Assembly: GCA_050246945.1 (NCBI GenBank)
Contig: JBFWVC010000010.1
Coordinates: forward strand, 62,001 to 126,000
Source: JAEUMD01 sp050246945
Lineage (GTDB): Bacteria; Pseudomonadota; Alphaproteobacteria; Rhizobiales; Hyphomicrobiaceae
DNA: 64,000 nucleotides
Reading direction: 5' to 3'
In this document: positions 8,501 to 16,592 of the stretch, piece after piece
How positions within the stretch are numbered: position 1 is the first letter of the stretch
Layout: each line of letters begins with the position of its first letter
Notes under the pieces: generated by a model
The model's database searches: none
What the model was told of the DNA's origin: nothing
The model's input: only the letters and a program-made list of their open reading frames with translations
Made by a program: the position numbers and the translations under genes

Positions 8501-10815
8501 TCATCGATGGCGGCGCTCAGGATGACGTTCTCGTTGGCCAAGAGAACGACGACGTTATGTTTGGTGGCGCGGGCAATGACAGTCTCGATGGCGGTACGGG
8601 CAATGACTTCCTGTCGGGAGATCGCGGCGATGACATCCTGCTCGGCTTCGAGGGAGATGATGTGCTCGTGGGTGGCGCGGGCGCAGACACGCTGGATGGT
8701 GGTGGTCTTCTTGCGGATCCTGGTCACGACGTGGCCTCCTATCAAGGCTCGCTGGTCGGCCTGACGATCGATATGGGCGTCCCGGCCAACTCAACCGGCG
8801 ATGCGCGAAACGATATCTATATCGGTATCGAGGAAATCCTCGGCACGACGCACAACGACATCATCATTGGCGACATCGGTGACAATTTCCTCAATGGCGG
8901 TGGGGCAGATGGCACTCCCACTCCCACGGTTCTGCTCCCTGGCGATCGCATCGATGGCGGCGCCGGTAACGATGTGATCTACGGTAACGATGATTTCAAT
9001 GACACGCTGATCGGCGGCGCTGGAATAGACCAGGTCGTCTACTTGGGTCACACCAGTAGCGAACTCATCGGCTGGCAGACACTCAATCCTGCGGGTGTCG
9101 GAACCATTACTCAAGATTCGACGTCACCAAATTTCATCAATAGTGCCGTGGACACGCTCACCGGGATCGAGGAGATAGTGTTCGATGACGGCATTTGGTC
9201 GGCCGCGCGGCAGGAATGGATCCCGCTGGTCGGCGTTTCCAACACAACGCCACTCGTAGTGAACAACGTGCTGATCGATGGAACTTTCGTCAGCAACTTC
9301 ACTCTGAGTGACAACTTTGATATTCCAGCAAATGGCATCAAGGTGGGGGACATCCAGATCCTCGATCCGGACGGCATCAACGGTGCGCGGACCATTGCTT
9401 TGGCCGGGCCGGATGCAGCCTCCTTCCGCATCAACAACACACTGGCTGGGCCTGAGCTTTACTTCATTGGCGGCCGCGCAGCCGGATTCGCCAAGGTCAA
9501 CTTCGAAGCCAAAGACCGCTATGAGATCACTGTAACCGTCACGGATTCATCAGGTGCGTCTTCACTCGATTACGAACTCAATGTGGTCGATCGGAACGAC
9601 AACGCACCGCTGTTCACGTCCCCTGACCACATTGTTCTAGGCGCCAATAGCGTTCCGAATGTTGTAGTCTACCGCGCAACGGCGACGGACCGCGATACGG
9701 TCACAAATATTGATGCATCAAATCCAGCCGGGCCCGCGTTGGTCAACTCAGTGGCCGGCGATGCTTTGAGGTTCTCTTTGGCCGCTGCAGGCGCAGGCAA
9801 TAACAACAACTACTTCACGATGAGCGATAACGGGGAGGTCAAGATCGGCGGGACTGCCGGAACGCCTGGACCTGGCACTTACGTCATCGAGGTCGTTGCT
9901 GAAGATGGTGTGCAGAGCACTACCGAATTGGTGACCGTGACGATCCAGGCCCCGCCAAATCCGATTAATCTCACCGACACCTTCGGTGGTACGATGGCCG
10001 TCTCGCAGAGTTCAAGCTATCCGGGAGGATACGTGGCGGGCAATGTCCTCGATAACGACGTGACAACTTTCAACCACACTTTCGCTGGCGCCGATGAGTG
10101 GGTCAGGCTTGATTTCGGCACAGCCCTCGATGTGACATCAATCCAGATCGTCAACAGAGCTGCGGGTGGGGCTCGGCTCGAAAACGCCGTTGTTACTCTA
10201 TTGGATGTCAATGGTAACCCTATCTCAGGATCGAACTGGACCGTCATCGGTGCGGAGAACGGCGAGACCTTCACCTTTGCGAACAATGCTCCTGTCACCG
10301 CTTACGGTGTCCAAATCGACGGGGCAGCCGGGCAGTATCTACACATTGCAGAGTTGGATGTATTTGGATATCCGCCGCCAAACTATGTTCCCTCGATCAA
10401 TCTCACTGATAGCTTCGCTGGAGCGATGACTGTTTCCCAAAGTTCAAGCTATCCAGGTGGGTACGTTGCGGCAAACGTTTTGGACAACGACGTAACAACG
10501 TTTAACCACACTCTCGCTGGAGCGGATGAGTGGCTTAAACTCGACTTCGGCGCGGCACACGAGGTGACGTCGATCCAGATCGTTAATCGAGCCGCAGGCG
10601 GGGCTCGCCTGGAGAACGCTGTTGTTACACTTTTGGATGCAAGCGGCAACGCAATCGCAGGATCGAACTGGACCATAGTCGGCGCGGAGAACGGCGAGAG
10701 GTTCACCCTCGCGACCGAGGCTCCTGTTACTGCCTACGGCGTTCAAATCGACGGTGCGGCTGGGCAGTACTTGCACATCGCTGAGTTGGATGTCTTTGGA
10801 TTCGACCTCGTCTAG
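5566..10815 (+). CDS. Giant RTX protein with animal-type haem peroxidase, cadherin-like and discoidin-like domains
   Basis: Predicted secreted calcium-binding haem peroxidase of 1749 residues. A short RTX block lies near 98-135. The peroxidase domain spans roughly 245-830. Against myeloperoxidase, distal Gln294 and His298 (GQFFDH), catalytic Arg481 with Glu484 (GRVNEN), proximal His591 (RLGH) and Asn665 (INIARGRD) are all present; the haem-linking Met of myeloperoxidase is Asn485, and the Asp after the distal His is Gly299. A dense GGxGxDxux RTX array fills about 885-1045, with more repeats to about 1150. Cadherin-like stretches follow (about 1250-1460, including VVDRNDNAPLF). The C-terminus is two tandem discoidin-like domains. 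There is no Sec signal, consistent with type I export by the upstream genes. The layout recalls the Mn(II)-oxidising peroxidase MopA of Alphaproteobacteria, but the substrate cannot be read from sequence. Confidence 0.92.
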   Translation: MTIGLNIADVLFLQAQVLAGSTPPPGTDPFSLLGLRAVDGTFNNLTNTLVVDQYGNIVQTSTFANVDQPFFSFTAAAATPNSYDASVSYTNFQSLRGGTGATAGDDIINGTAANEFISGGLGNDTLTGNGGINTFVFDTTPSATNIDTIADFVAGTDKISLELSIFASLSGGSALQLGEFEISTTGATSPTTRIVYDNVSGALYYDPDGNNALTPQVQFAQLSPGLALTANDFVVASRAADTSPRVISNLVADQTASNPTYALVQASARPADGNPGAPAFDVPPTNSLFTFFGQFFDHGLDFIDKGGSGVIEIALLPSDTLYNLAPLNSMFVDRATLVDGLTNNGTAPLVEQSQTYGQKASTTFYLMEYDSNGNPTGRLVTHADGGMATWQDIIDNAAKRGITLTDADVLNIPEPVLVNAATNTYTTGAGTGQAFIADIAHTANPAGKTADGDAVIGLAGDPNLVYDDELLAAHKVAGDGRVNENIALSAIHEAFHSEHNRIVELIKDLILQQDQVTPGFAAQWQVAPGVWDGDKIFLAAKVVNENQYQHMVFEEFARRLSPNIDAFAQYDVTINPNISAEFSQAVYRLGHSMLTENVRYEDAAGQIGDMTLVDAFLNPVAFDEIGAAALIQGTTQVEMNEIDEFVVPALRDMLLGLPLDLAAINIARGRDVGLPTLNALREQLYNDTGEGTLAPYTSWADFGAHLLHPESLVNFIAAYARDAALAQIRTGFELDGVTPNMNMNDDARARALELIADNNFMNGGDLGYNDIDLWIGGLAEQKAGGPLGAPPSMLGTTFDFIFAMQLRSLQDGDRLYYLARLGGTNILTEIESMKFGDLYERGTGARHTNGDIFSVADAYVELSTLGVVAFTSTAGIWMEVIGGTTQADTIRAGAGNDTVWGEDGDDVIYGDEGNDILNGEAGDDQIHGGSGLDFIRGQSGNDQIWGDGGDDLIFGQQGDDTLRGGDGFDTIEGGLGNDFIDGGAQDDVLVGQENDDVMFGGAGNDSLDGGTGNDFLSGDRGDDILLGFEGDDVLVGGAGADTLDGGGLLADPGHDVASYQGSLVGLTIDMGVPANSTGDARNDIYIGIEEILGTTHNDIIIGDIGDNFLNGGGADGTPTPTVLLPGDRIDGGAGNDVIYGNDDFNDTLIGGAGIDQVVYLGHTSSELIGWQTLNPAGVGTITQDSTSPNFINSAVDTLTGIEEIVFDDGIWSAARQEWIPLVGVSNTTPLVVNNVLIDGTFVSNFTLSDNFDIPANGIKVGDIQILDPDGINGARTIALAGPDAASFRINNTLAGPELYFIGGRAAGFAKVNFEAKDRYEITVTVTDSSGASSLDYELNVVDRNDNAPLFTSPDHIVLGANSVPNVVVYRATATDRDTVTNIDASNPAGPALVNSVAGDALRFSLAAAGAGNNNNYFTMSDNGEVKIGGTAGTPGPGTYVIEVVAEDGVQSTTELVTVTIQAPPNPINLTDTFGGTMAVSQSSSYPGGYVAGNVLDNDVTTFNHTFAGADEWVRLDFGTALDVTSIQIVNRAAGGARLENAVVTLLDVNGNPISGSNWTVIGAENGETFTFANNAPVTAYGVQIDGAAGQYLHIAELDVFGYPPPNYVPSINLTDSFAGAMTVSQSSSYPGGYVAANVLDNDVTTFNHTLAGADEWLKLDFGAAHEVTSIQIVNRAAGGARLENAVVTLLDASGNAIAGSNWTIVGAENGERFTLATEAPVTAYGVQIDGAAGQYLHIAELDVFGFDLV
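9964..10806 (+). repeat. Tandem duplication of a discoidin-like domain inside the RTX gene
   Basis: Two copies of about 136 codons begin at 9964 and 10396 (spacing 432 bases), each opening with INLTD and ending with HIAELDVFG. Most residues are identical between copies (for example SQSSSYPGGYVA, VTSIQIVNRAAGGARLENAVVTLLD split by few changes), which points to a fairly recent internal duplication. The fold resembles F5/8 type C (discoidin) carbohydrate-binding modules. Confidence 0.85.
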
Positions 10816-10819
10816 CGTA

Positions 10820-11475
10820 AGCGGGAGACCCCCCGGCTTTGCCGGGGAGGCAGTAGCAGTTTGACGTATCCGGCGGTCCACCGGCGGATTTCCAACCGTG
10901 AGCAGCCACGCACACGGGAAGGAACTCCACCGATGAACGAATACCAAGCGGTAAACCACACGACCTGGGACTGCAAATACCACGTCGTGTTCATTCCGAA
11001 GCGCCGCAGAAGGACGCTGTATTTCGAGCTTAGGAAGCATCTTGGCGAAGTGTTTTATGATCTGGCGTCACAGAAGGAGAGCCGGATCGTCGAGGGTCAC
11101 TTGATGCCCGACCATGTGCATATGTTGATCTCGATCCCGCCGAAGTATGCGGTGTCGCAGATCGTCGGGTACATCAAGGGCAAGAGTGCGATCCACCTGG
11201 CCCGGGTCTACGGGGAGAGGAAACGGAACTTCGTGGGTCGGCACTTCTGGGCTCGCGGGTACTTTGTGAACACTGTCGGGCGCGACGAGGAGGCGATCCG
11301 TTCCTACATCCGCAACCAGGAGAAAGAGGATGCGCGACTGGAGCAGATGAACCTATGGCGTTGAATCCGGCCTTCAGGCCATCATAGCCAAAGGGGCCGC
11401 GAAGCGACCCCCTCAATCCGCTTTGAGCGGTCCGTGAACTAAAGCCCCCGGCTTTGCCGGGGGATACTTACTGAC
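10820..11475 (+). mobile_element. IS200-type insertion sequence
   Basis: A compact element carrying one Y1 transposase gene, inserted just after the RTX gene stop. Both ends carry the same subterminal hairpin: CCCCGGCTTTGCCGGGG at 10831-10847 and again within 11445-11463. Such hairpins, without terminal inverted repeats, are typical of IS200/IS605 elements and are what TnpA binds. Exact ends are estimated. No tnpB accessory gene is present. Confidence 0.85.
10933..11364 (+). CDS. tnpA: IS200/IS605-family Y1 (HUH) transposase TnpA
   Basis: Single-strand DNA transposase of 143 residues, full length for the family. The HUH motif is His61-Val-His63 (in PDHVHML) and the nucleophilic tyrosine is Tyr110 (in GYFVNTVG). 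ATG at 10933 was chosen because it aligns with the family N-terminus (NHTTWDCKYHVVF); the frame is open further upstream only through the element's end. No frameshift or stop is visible, so the element may still be active. Confidence 0.93.
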   Translation: MNEYQAVNHTTWDCKYHVVFIPKRRRRTLYFELRKHLGEVFYDLASQKESRIVEGHLMPDHVHMLISIPPKYAVSQIVGYIKGKSAIHLARVYGERKRNFVGRHFWARGYFVNTVGRDEEAIRSYIRNQEKEDARLEQMNLWR

Positions 11476-11570
11476 TTCCAACGTCGGCCACGACCGTCGC
11501 GGTGATCGTGCATTGCATGACTACTGCGACGGTTTGTAAGCATCCGGCGAAGGCACGGGTGATGGCGGTT

Positions 11571-11603
11571 GATCTGCTCCTCGGTGAACCGCGACTTCCG
11601 CAT
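11571..11603 (-). pseudogene. IS3-family OrfA start fragment
   Basis: Read leftward, the sequence starts MRKSRFTEEQI, the characteristic first residues of IS3-family OrfA, with an upstream GGAGACGG ribosome site. Homology stops after about eleven residues and the frame continues as nonsense. It is a truncated relic next to the IS200 element. Confidence 0.6.
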
Positions 11604-11668
11604 GGTCCGTCTCCTTCCTGGATCAACGGACTCTACCCAAATCTGGAGGAGTTTGCGGGTCTCAGGTC

Positions 11669-11830
11669 ACGCGGGATGACCGACCGTGGGCGGAGCCGAT
11701 CCTCCGGCAGTGGCCTACCTCTACGCCCCGGGTCGCGGTGCCGAGCACGCCGTGCGCCATCTCGCCGGCTTCCGTGGCGTGCTGCAGGTTGCCGGCTACG
11801 ACGCACTGACCGATGCGAAGCGCAGTGGCT
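11669..11830 (+). pseudogene. IS66-family transposase (TnpC) fragment
   Basis: The reading GGADPPAVAYLYAPGRGAEH, followed by HLAGFRGVLQVAGYDAL, matches the catalytic core of IS66 transposases. The residues expected just upstream (DDRPW) occur in another frame, so the fragment is frameshifted as well as truncated at both ends. Confidence 0.7.
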
Positions 11831-11934
11831 GGAAGTCATTGAACGTCGTGCTGAGATATGTTGAATATGCCTCAACGAAAGAATTGCACGAACGAAGATG
11901 GCAAAGCATAAAGCGAAATCGAAGTCTTCCGTAA
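11818..11934 (+). pseudogene. Possible C-terminal tail of a tyrosine recombinase
   Basis: The frame running out of the IS66 piece ends with GWKSLNVVLRYVEYAST and a basic tail. This resembles the end of XerC/XerD-type integrases, where the catalytic Tyr lies in an RYV/RYAH context. There is no upstream catalytic domain. The match is short and the call tentative. Confidence 0.3.
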
Positions 11935-12032
11935 ATCTGCTCCAACCGCAATCCCGGCATGCCAGAACAAAGGCGTCTTCCGGCTCGTGGTGACGATTAG
12001 GCAGGTTCTAGCGCCCGGCGCAAATCATCTCA

Positions 12033-12629
12033 TTATCGCATCGTAGATCCTTTCGAGTCTGCTTCTGCAACCAATCGTCTGACGACTTTTGCCGGGTTGC
12101 CTGCGACAACCGTAAACGGTTCAACATCGTGAGTGACGACCGAGCACGCCCCAATGACGGCTCCTTCGCCGACGGTCACGCCGGGCAGAACGTTGGCGCC
12201 GAAACCGATCCACACCTTGTCGCAAATCCGGACGGGATCGATTTGGACGTGCGTCCAGTCCTTGTTGCCGTGCAACCAATCGGTCACATCGTTCGCCCGC
12301 TTCTCAAATTCAACGTGATGCGACTGGTGGTCGACAATCGTTACGTTCCAGGAGATCAGGACGTCAGACCCGATGTCAATAGATTTAGCGCAGACTAGTA
12401 GCCCGTTGCCAACGAACGTCCGGTCGCCGACGCGAATTTGAGCGCCATCGAGGTCCATTGCTACGCGGCCGTGAAAAATGGACTTGCTGCCGATGGTGAG
12501 CCGGCTGTTCTTCTTCGGGAAGAGCGCGCCGCTGCCGACCTTTGATTCAATCCCGATCTCAAAATGCGCGCCAAGCTTGGCGAACCGTCGCCGTATTGCG
12601 AACTGAACGAGCTTTTCCTTGACGCCCAT
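12033..12629 (-). CDS. Hexapeptide-repeat (left-handed beta-helix) acetyltransferase
   Basis: Probable O-acetyltransferase acting on a sugar of the polysaccharide made by this cluster. The 198-residue protein has imperfect hexapeptide repeats from about 45 to 165 (for example IRVGDRTFVGNGLLV, then VWIGFGANVLPGVTVGEGAVIGACSVV) and the closing VAGNPAKVVRRL typical of the WcaF/maltose-acetyltransferase group. The MGVKEKL start was preferred over an upstream in-frame ATG whose 28-residue leader looks random. It is the last gene of the leftward cluster, eight bases beyond the methyltransferase stop. Confidence 0.85.
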   Translation of the reverse strand: MGVKEKLVQFAIRRRFAKLGAHFEIGIESKVGSGALFPKKNSRLTIGSKSIFHGRVAMDLDGAQIRVGDRTFVGNGLLVCAKSIDIGSDVLISWNVTIVDHQSHHVEFEKRANDVTDWLHGNKDWTHVQIDPVRICDKVWIGFGANVLPGVTVGEGAVIGACSVVTHDVEPFTVVAGNPAKVVRRLVAEADSKGSTMR

Positions 12630-12636
12630 GCGGCTA

Positions 12637-13476
12637 TCACACCTTCCTGCACACGAAGCTGACGACGCGGCCGGGGCGGCGGTCGATGTACGACAGAACC
12701 CGCATGGCAACATTGAACAGCGGCGCCGGCTTCAAGGCGGTGCGCGCTGCGGCGCCGAGCGGCCCAAACCTCGCCGCGATCTCCAGCCGCAACGTCTCCG
12801 GGCTCTGCGGGGCATAGTTGATGACACTATCGAACGCGCCCAACTCCTTCTCGATCCTCAACCCCGCGCCGGAGAATGCCGAGCGGTACTGCGCGATGCT
12901 GAAGGCATTCTCGCCGCCGTAGAGGTAGTGCAGCGGGTGCGCGTCGAGGAATACCTGCAACTGATGCGGCCCGGTGATGACGTGGTCGCGCGTACTTACG
13001 AGCAGGCCGCCCGGGGCGAGCACGCGCGCAATCTCCCTGGCGAACGCCGGCAGGTCGCGCGCATGGTGCAGGACCTGCCGGGCGATGACGAGGCTCGCCT
13101 CGTGCGCCGCGAGCGGCAGGCCCTCGCCGAAGCCTTCGCGCACGTCGATGGCGACGCCCCCCGCAGCCGCAAGGCCGCGGATGGCGCCGGCGCCGACGAG
13201 GTCGGACGGGTCCGGCTCAACGGCGACGGCGCTCCACCCGTCCTTGGCCAGCGCATAGGAGACGATGCCGTTGCCAGCGCCGACATCGACGGCGATGCCG
13301 CGCGGCGTACCGATGAGGCCGCGCATGGCGCGCCACTCCTCGCTCTCCCGGTAGCGCTCGGCCGCGCGCGTCAGCGGCAGGTCGAAGTAGCAGGCCTCGA
13401 CGAGTGCCTGCCTGTCGCGGTCCTCGATCAGCGTCCGGACCGCGCGCTCCCAGGAAATGGCATTGCTGACTGCCAT
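12637..13476 (-). CDS. Class I SAM-dependent methyltransferase
   Basis: Likely methylates a sugar or glycan precursor. A Rossmann-type SAM motif sits near residues 60-68 (VDVGAGNG) with the acidic residue after strand 2 (VAVEPDPSD). The motif-4 region is ASLVIARQVLHHA, followed by IARVLAPGGLLVSTRDH. MAVSNAISW was chosen as start because AGGGAGA lies just upstream. The chain is 279 residues, normal for Methyltransf_11-type proteins. The acceptor cannot be told from sequence. Confidence 0.85.
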   Translation of the reverse strand: MAVSNAISWERAVRTLIEDRDRQALVEACYFDLPLTRAAERYRESEEWRAMRGLIGTPRGIAVDVGAGNGIVSYALAKDGWSAVAVEPDPSDLVGAGAIRGLAAAGGVAIDVREGFGEGLPLAAHEASLVIARQVLHHARDLPAFAREIARVLAPGGLLVSTRDHVITGPHQLQVFLDAHPLHYLYGGENAFSIAQYRSAFSGAGLRIEKELGAFDSVINYAPQSPETLRLEIAARFGPLGAAARTALKPAPLFNVAMRVLSYIDRRPGRVVSFVCRKV

Positions 13477-13547
13477 GCCGGCTATCTCCCTCTGTGGATG
13501 AACAGGGCACATTCTCAGTGACAAGATCGCGGCAGTGGTCGGCGCAA

Positions 13548-14783
13548 TCAGTTGCGACTGACTGCGCTGGTAGTCGCACGTGGGACGACCGCACGGTCAT
13601 AGGTGAAACAGTGACCCCAGCGGATTAACGGTTGCTCCAGCCACTGGTAGGACATTTCCGCCACGATGACGGTTGCGCCGACCGCAGCAAGCATCACGGC
13701 CAGTGATGGCAGGTCGGCGATTTGCGGAGGTCTGCCAATAATAAATCCAAACAGCATACCCTGGATCGGCTGGTGCAGAAGGTACACGCCATACGACCGA
13801 GTGCCGAGCCAGAGCATCGCACTTGAACGCAGCGGCGCCGTGATGCTCCTCCCGCCCCAATAGAGGACGAGACACAGAACCGCCCCGTAGAGCAGAGACA
13901 ACCCGAAATGAGCTTCAGGTGATCCAATCGTAAACCGCTGCTGCGAAGCGAGATACGTAAGAGGTGGAATGACCGCGAAAGCCATTAGCAAGGGAACCTT
14001 GATGGCGGTGCCCCGGGACTTGTCCCAGTATGGCGACCGGTAGAAGACCGCGAGGGTGACTCCCAGCATCAGTGAATCTGCCCGGCAGTAGGGCAGCACA
14101 TAGGCGCCAAGCCCACCTTCAATTGTCCTAAACACTGGCGCGGCGACGACAAGGACTAAGGCAGCGACCGCATGCCAGCACGATGTCAGCAGCAGCACGA
14201 GCGCAGGCAGGATCAAATAGAACTGCTCTTCGATGGCAAGCGACCATGTGATGCCAATCCAATTAGCGCCGAACGTGGATGCCCAATCCATCCAGAAGTT
14301 CTGGAGGAATACGAAGTAAGGCCACGCCGGGATGGAAGCGCTGAACAGCCAGTCGTTGGATACATTGAAGACGCCCGCCAACACAAAGAAGCCGAGTAGA
14401 ACACCGTAAAGCGGGAGTATCCGGCACGCGCGCCGCAGATAGAAAACGGAAAATAGGCGCGGAGAGCCTTTGTTGTCGATCAGAATACCCCCAATGAGGA
14501 ACCCGGAGAGGACGAAGAAGAGGTCCACGCCACTCCACGTCCACTTCACGGCCTTGACAATTGCCATCACGGCGGGCTGCGGAACGTGAACCAAGCATCC
14601 GACGTAGTGCCAAACCACCACAAGGAGGATGGCAAGACCACGCAGGCCGTCCAACTCCAGATTGCGCCCCCCCGCCTTCTTTCCACGACAACGACTCCCG
14701 GCTCCGCAGAACTGGGGAGATATGCCCAAGACTTGCGACGCGCTGTTAACGCGCGTCGCAAGGCTTTGCCTCCGCGATGGCAC
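13548..14783 (-). CDS. Acyltransferase-3 (OafA/YrhL-type) membrane O-acyltransferase
   Basis: Polytopic inner-membrane protein that probably O-acetylates the polysaccharide or its lipid-linked intermediate. It opens, after about 39 unusual residues, with the family hallmark LDGLRGLAILLVVVWHY, followed by about ten hydrophobic segments and SLAIEEQFYLILP. The 39 residues before the homology may not be translated: the listed start is a GTG, and a run of seven G/C bases near 14665 is a place where a frame slip could hide a different start. It begins six bases after the WcaF-like gene. Confidence 0.88.
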   Translation of the reverse strand: MPSRRQSLATRVNSASQVLGISPQFCGAGSRCRGKKAGGRNLELDGLRGLAILLVVVWHYVGCLVHVPQPAVMAIVKAVKWTWSGVDLFFVLSGFLIGGILIDNKGSPRLFSVFYLRRACRILPLYGVLLGFFVLAGVFNVSNDWLFSASIPAWPYFVFLQNFWMDWASTFGANWIGITWSLAIEEQFYLILPALVLLLTSCWHAVAALVLVVAAPVFRTIEGGLGAYVLPYCRADSLMLGVTLAVFYRSPYWDKSRGTAIKVPLLMAFAVIPPLTYLASQQRFTIGSPEAHFGLSLLYGAVLCLVLYWGGRSITAPLRSSAMLWLGTRSYGVYLLHQPIQGMLFGFIIGRPPQIADLPSLAVMLAAVGATVIVAEMSYQWLEQPLIRWGHCFTYDRAVVPRATTSAVSRN

Positions 14784-14789
14784 CTCATA

Positions 14790-15386
14790 TCAGATGCGAA
14801 TGTTTCGGCTGCCCGTCTTGGCCGCCGGATTGCCGCGGTAGATGCTCCAAGCCTCGAGGTCGGCGGTGGCAACGCTAGCGAGGGCGAGCACGGTGCCTTC
14901 TCCAACTGAAACGCCAGGGCCGATCGAAGCGCCGGCGGCAATCCATGCATGATCCCCGATGAGGATCGGCCGAGTGGTGAGATCGAAACCAGCCTTCGAC
15001 CAGTCGTGGCTCCCGGTACAAAGGTAGGCGCCCTGCGAGACGCAGCAATTGGCGCCAATGGATACCGCGGCAAGATTGTCGATCCAGACACTCTCTCCAA
15101 GCCAGGAGTGGTCGCCGATCATCAAGCGCCAAGGAAACTTCACCCGCACGCGAGGCTTTATGACGACACCGGCACCGATGCGCGCTCCGAACGCGCGTAG
15201 AGCTGCGCGGCGTTGCCATGAGCCCGGCAGCCACGAGGACACGAACACCGCCTGCACCAGCAGCCACAGCGCCTCGACGAAGGCAGGGCGACCGCGGACA
15301 AAGCCAGCGACAGAGTAAGTACTCAGTAATGTCATCTTGGTGTTACCAATGTTGGGGTGTTGTTCGTCGCTCGCCGGCGCGCTCAT
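14790..15386 (-). CDS. WcaF-like colanic-acid-type acetyltransferase
   Basis: Hexapeptide-repeat acetyltransferase of the WcaF group. The N-terminal part has the family pattern (LWLLVQAVFVSSWLPG, RAFGARIG, KFPWRLMIGDHSWLGE). The beta-helix then carries LYLCTGSHDW-like residues, with the catalytic His in SHDW, and ends YRGNPAAK. The chosen ATG overlaps the stop of the upstream glycosyltransferase as ATGA, suggesting coupling; a second ATG at 15335 (MTLLST) fits the usual family start equally well. Confidence 0.87.
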   Translation of the reverse strand: MSAPASDEQHPNIGNTKMTLLSTYSVAGFVRGRPAFVEALWLLVQAVFVSSWLPGSWQRRAALRAFGARIGAGVVIKPRVRVKFPWRLMIGDHSWLGESVWIDNLAAVSIGANCCVSQGAYLCTGSHDWSKAGFDLTTRPILIGDHAWIAAGASIGPGVSVGEGTVLALASVATADLEAWSIYRGNPAAKTGSRNIRI

Positions 15387-16558
15387 GCTACCCGTACCCG
15401 CGCCGACCGCTCCGCGCCTTCGATGGTTCGGCAATAGACCTCTGTCATCCGTTGAGCGACGCCGGCCCACGCGAAGTCCCGCTCCATCCAGACGCGCCCC
15501 CGTCTACCCATGACTCGCAATTCCTCAGGGGAGAGCGACAGAAATGTGGAAAGGTCCGCAGCCATCCGATCAGGCGCCAAGTCTAAACGACGCGCCGCTC
15601 CCATCGCGAAGCCTTCCCCTAGATTGCAGGCCTCCGTCATCAGGACGGGGATGCCATAAGAGCAGGCTTCGAGCACGGTCATGGGCAGCCCTTCGCTGAC
15701 CGATGGCAGGACGAAAGCCGCGGCATTGCGAAAGGCGGCATCCTTGTCGCTGCCAAAGAGCGGCCCCAAAAGCAGCACGTCGTCAGAGAGCTGAAGCTCT
15801 CGGATCGCACCCTGCAGGGCTGCTCCGTGCCCCCCCTGCTCCCAGCCTGCAATGACGAGGCGCCAATCGACGACAGCCGGCCGCAGACGCCGCGCCGCTC
15901 GCCAGGCTTGCAGGAATGGCAGGATGTTTTTTTTAGGATGAAGCCGCCCGAGGAACAGCATCACGCGCGTTGAAGGGGGTAGTGTCGCGCTCCAGGGTGC
16001 ACGAGGAACCGGCTGGTCGGGCGGACTATCGATCCCGTTTGGGATGACGTGGATAGGCCTGTGGAGCCCGAACGATTGAATGGCGGCCGCCTCAGGAGCG
16101 CCTAGGGCGTGAAGCGCAGCCGCCGTACGCAAGTGCTCGTGCTCATACAGAAATCCGGCGAGGCGTTTCTTGAGCCTAGAATTACGCAATGCCCAAACAT
16201 CTAGCATACCGTGTGGCGAGATAACATGGGGGCGCCCGGTGCAGCGTGCCCATTGCAGAACGCTGCGGGATGGGTGCATCCAGATGCCGTGTGTATGGAC
16301 GATGGCGGGAGCCCACTCGATGAGCGAAGGGGCCATGCCCGGCGCATATCCGAGGGCGCGTGGGCCTTTGACGCAAAAGGTGGCCACAGGCGCCCCATCC
16401 CATTTGTCCCTGTCCCCGTTAAGCCAGGCCTCGTCGTCGAGACCGAATACGCGCACATTCACGCCTTGGGCCGCGACATGGCGTGACAAAGCCTCCACGA
16501 CCGCGGAGACACCGCCGCCGCGGCTCGAAAGTCTGGCTGCAATCATTGCCACTTTCAC
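15383..16558 (-). CDS. GT4-family glycosyltransferase
   Basis: Retaining GT-B glycosyltransferase that probably adds one sugar during repeat-unit assembly on the cytoplasmic face. The N-terminal glycine loop is RLSSRGGGVSAVVEAL. The linker carries SPHGMLDVWALR, the C-terminal domain starts with LFLGRLHPKKNI, and the nucleotide-sugar motif (EX7E) is EGLPMTVLE. A GTG start at 16558 (VKVAMIAA) was chosen because it follows CGAGGG and matches the family start. The chain is 391 residues. Confidence 0.9.
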   Translation of the reverse strand: MKVAMIAARLSSRGGGVSAVVEALSRHVAAQGVNVRVFGLDDEAWLNGDRDKWDGAPVATFCVKGPRALGYAPGMAPSLIEWAPAIVHTHGIWMHPSRSVLQWARCTGRPHVISPHGMLDVWALRNSRLKKRLAGFLYEHEHLRTAAALHALGAPEAAAIQSFGLHRPIHVIPNGIDSPPDQPVPRAPWSATLPPSTRVMLFLGRLHPKKNILPFLQAWRAARRLRPAVVDWRLVIAGWEQGGHGAALQGAIRELQLSDDVLLLGPLFGSDKDAAFRNAAAFVLPSVSEGLPMTVLEACSYGIPVLMTEACNLGEGFAMGAARRLDLAPDRMAADLSTFLSLSPEELRVMGRRGRVWMERDFAWAGVAQRMTEVYCRTIEGAERSARVRVA

Positions 16559-16592
16559 AATGTGCCCTCGCGTATAGTTTGCCCCATGCCTC

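Noticed and set aside
8218..8700. CRISPR-like or satellite repeat in the RTX gene
   Set aside because: The regular spacing comes from in-frame nonapeptide RTX codons; the DNA units vary and there are no spacers.
7027..8745. A 572-codon minus-strand frame opposite the RTX peroxidase
   Set aside because: It is the complement of regular RTX and peroxidase codons, which yields Val/Ala/Ile-rich repeats without any family resemblance.
12619..13521. A 300-codon plus-strand frame opposite the methyltransferase
   Set aside because: The minus strand carries a proper SAM-binding motif and ribosome site; the plus frame is a GC-rich shadow.
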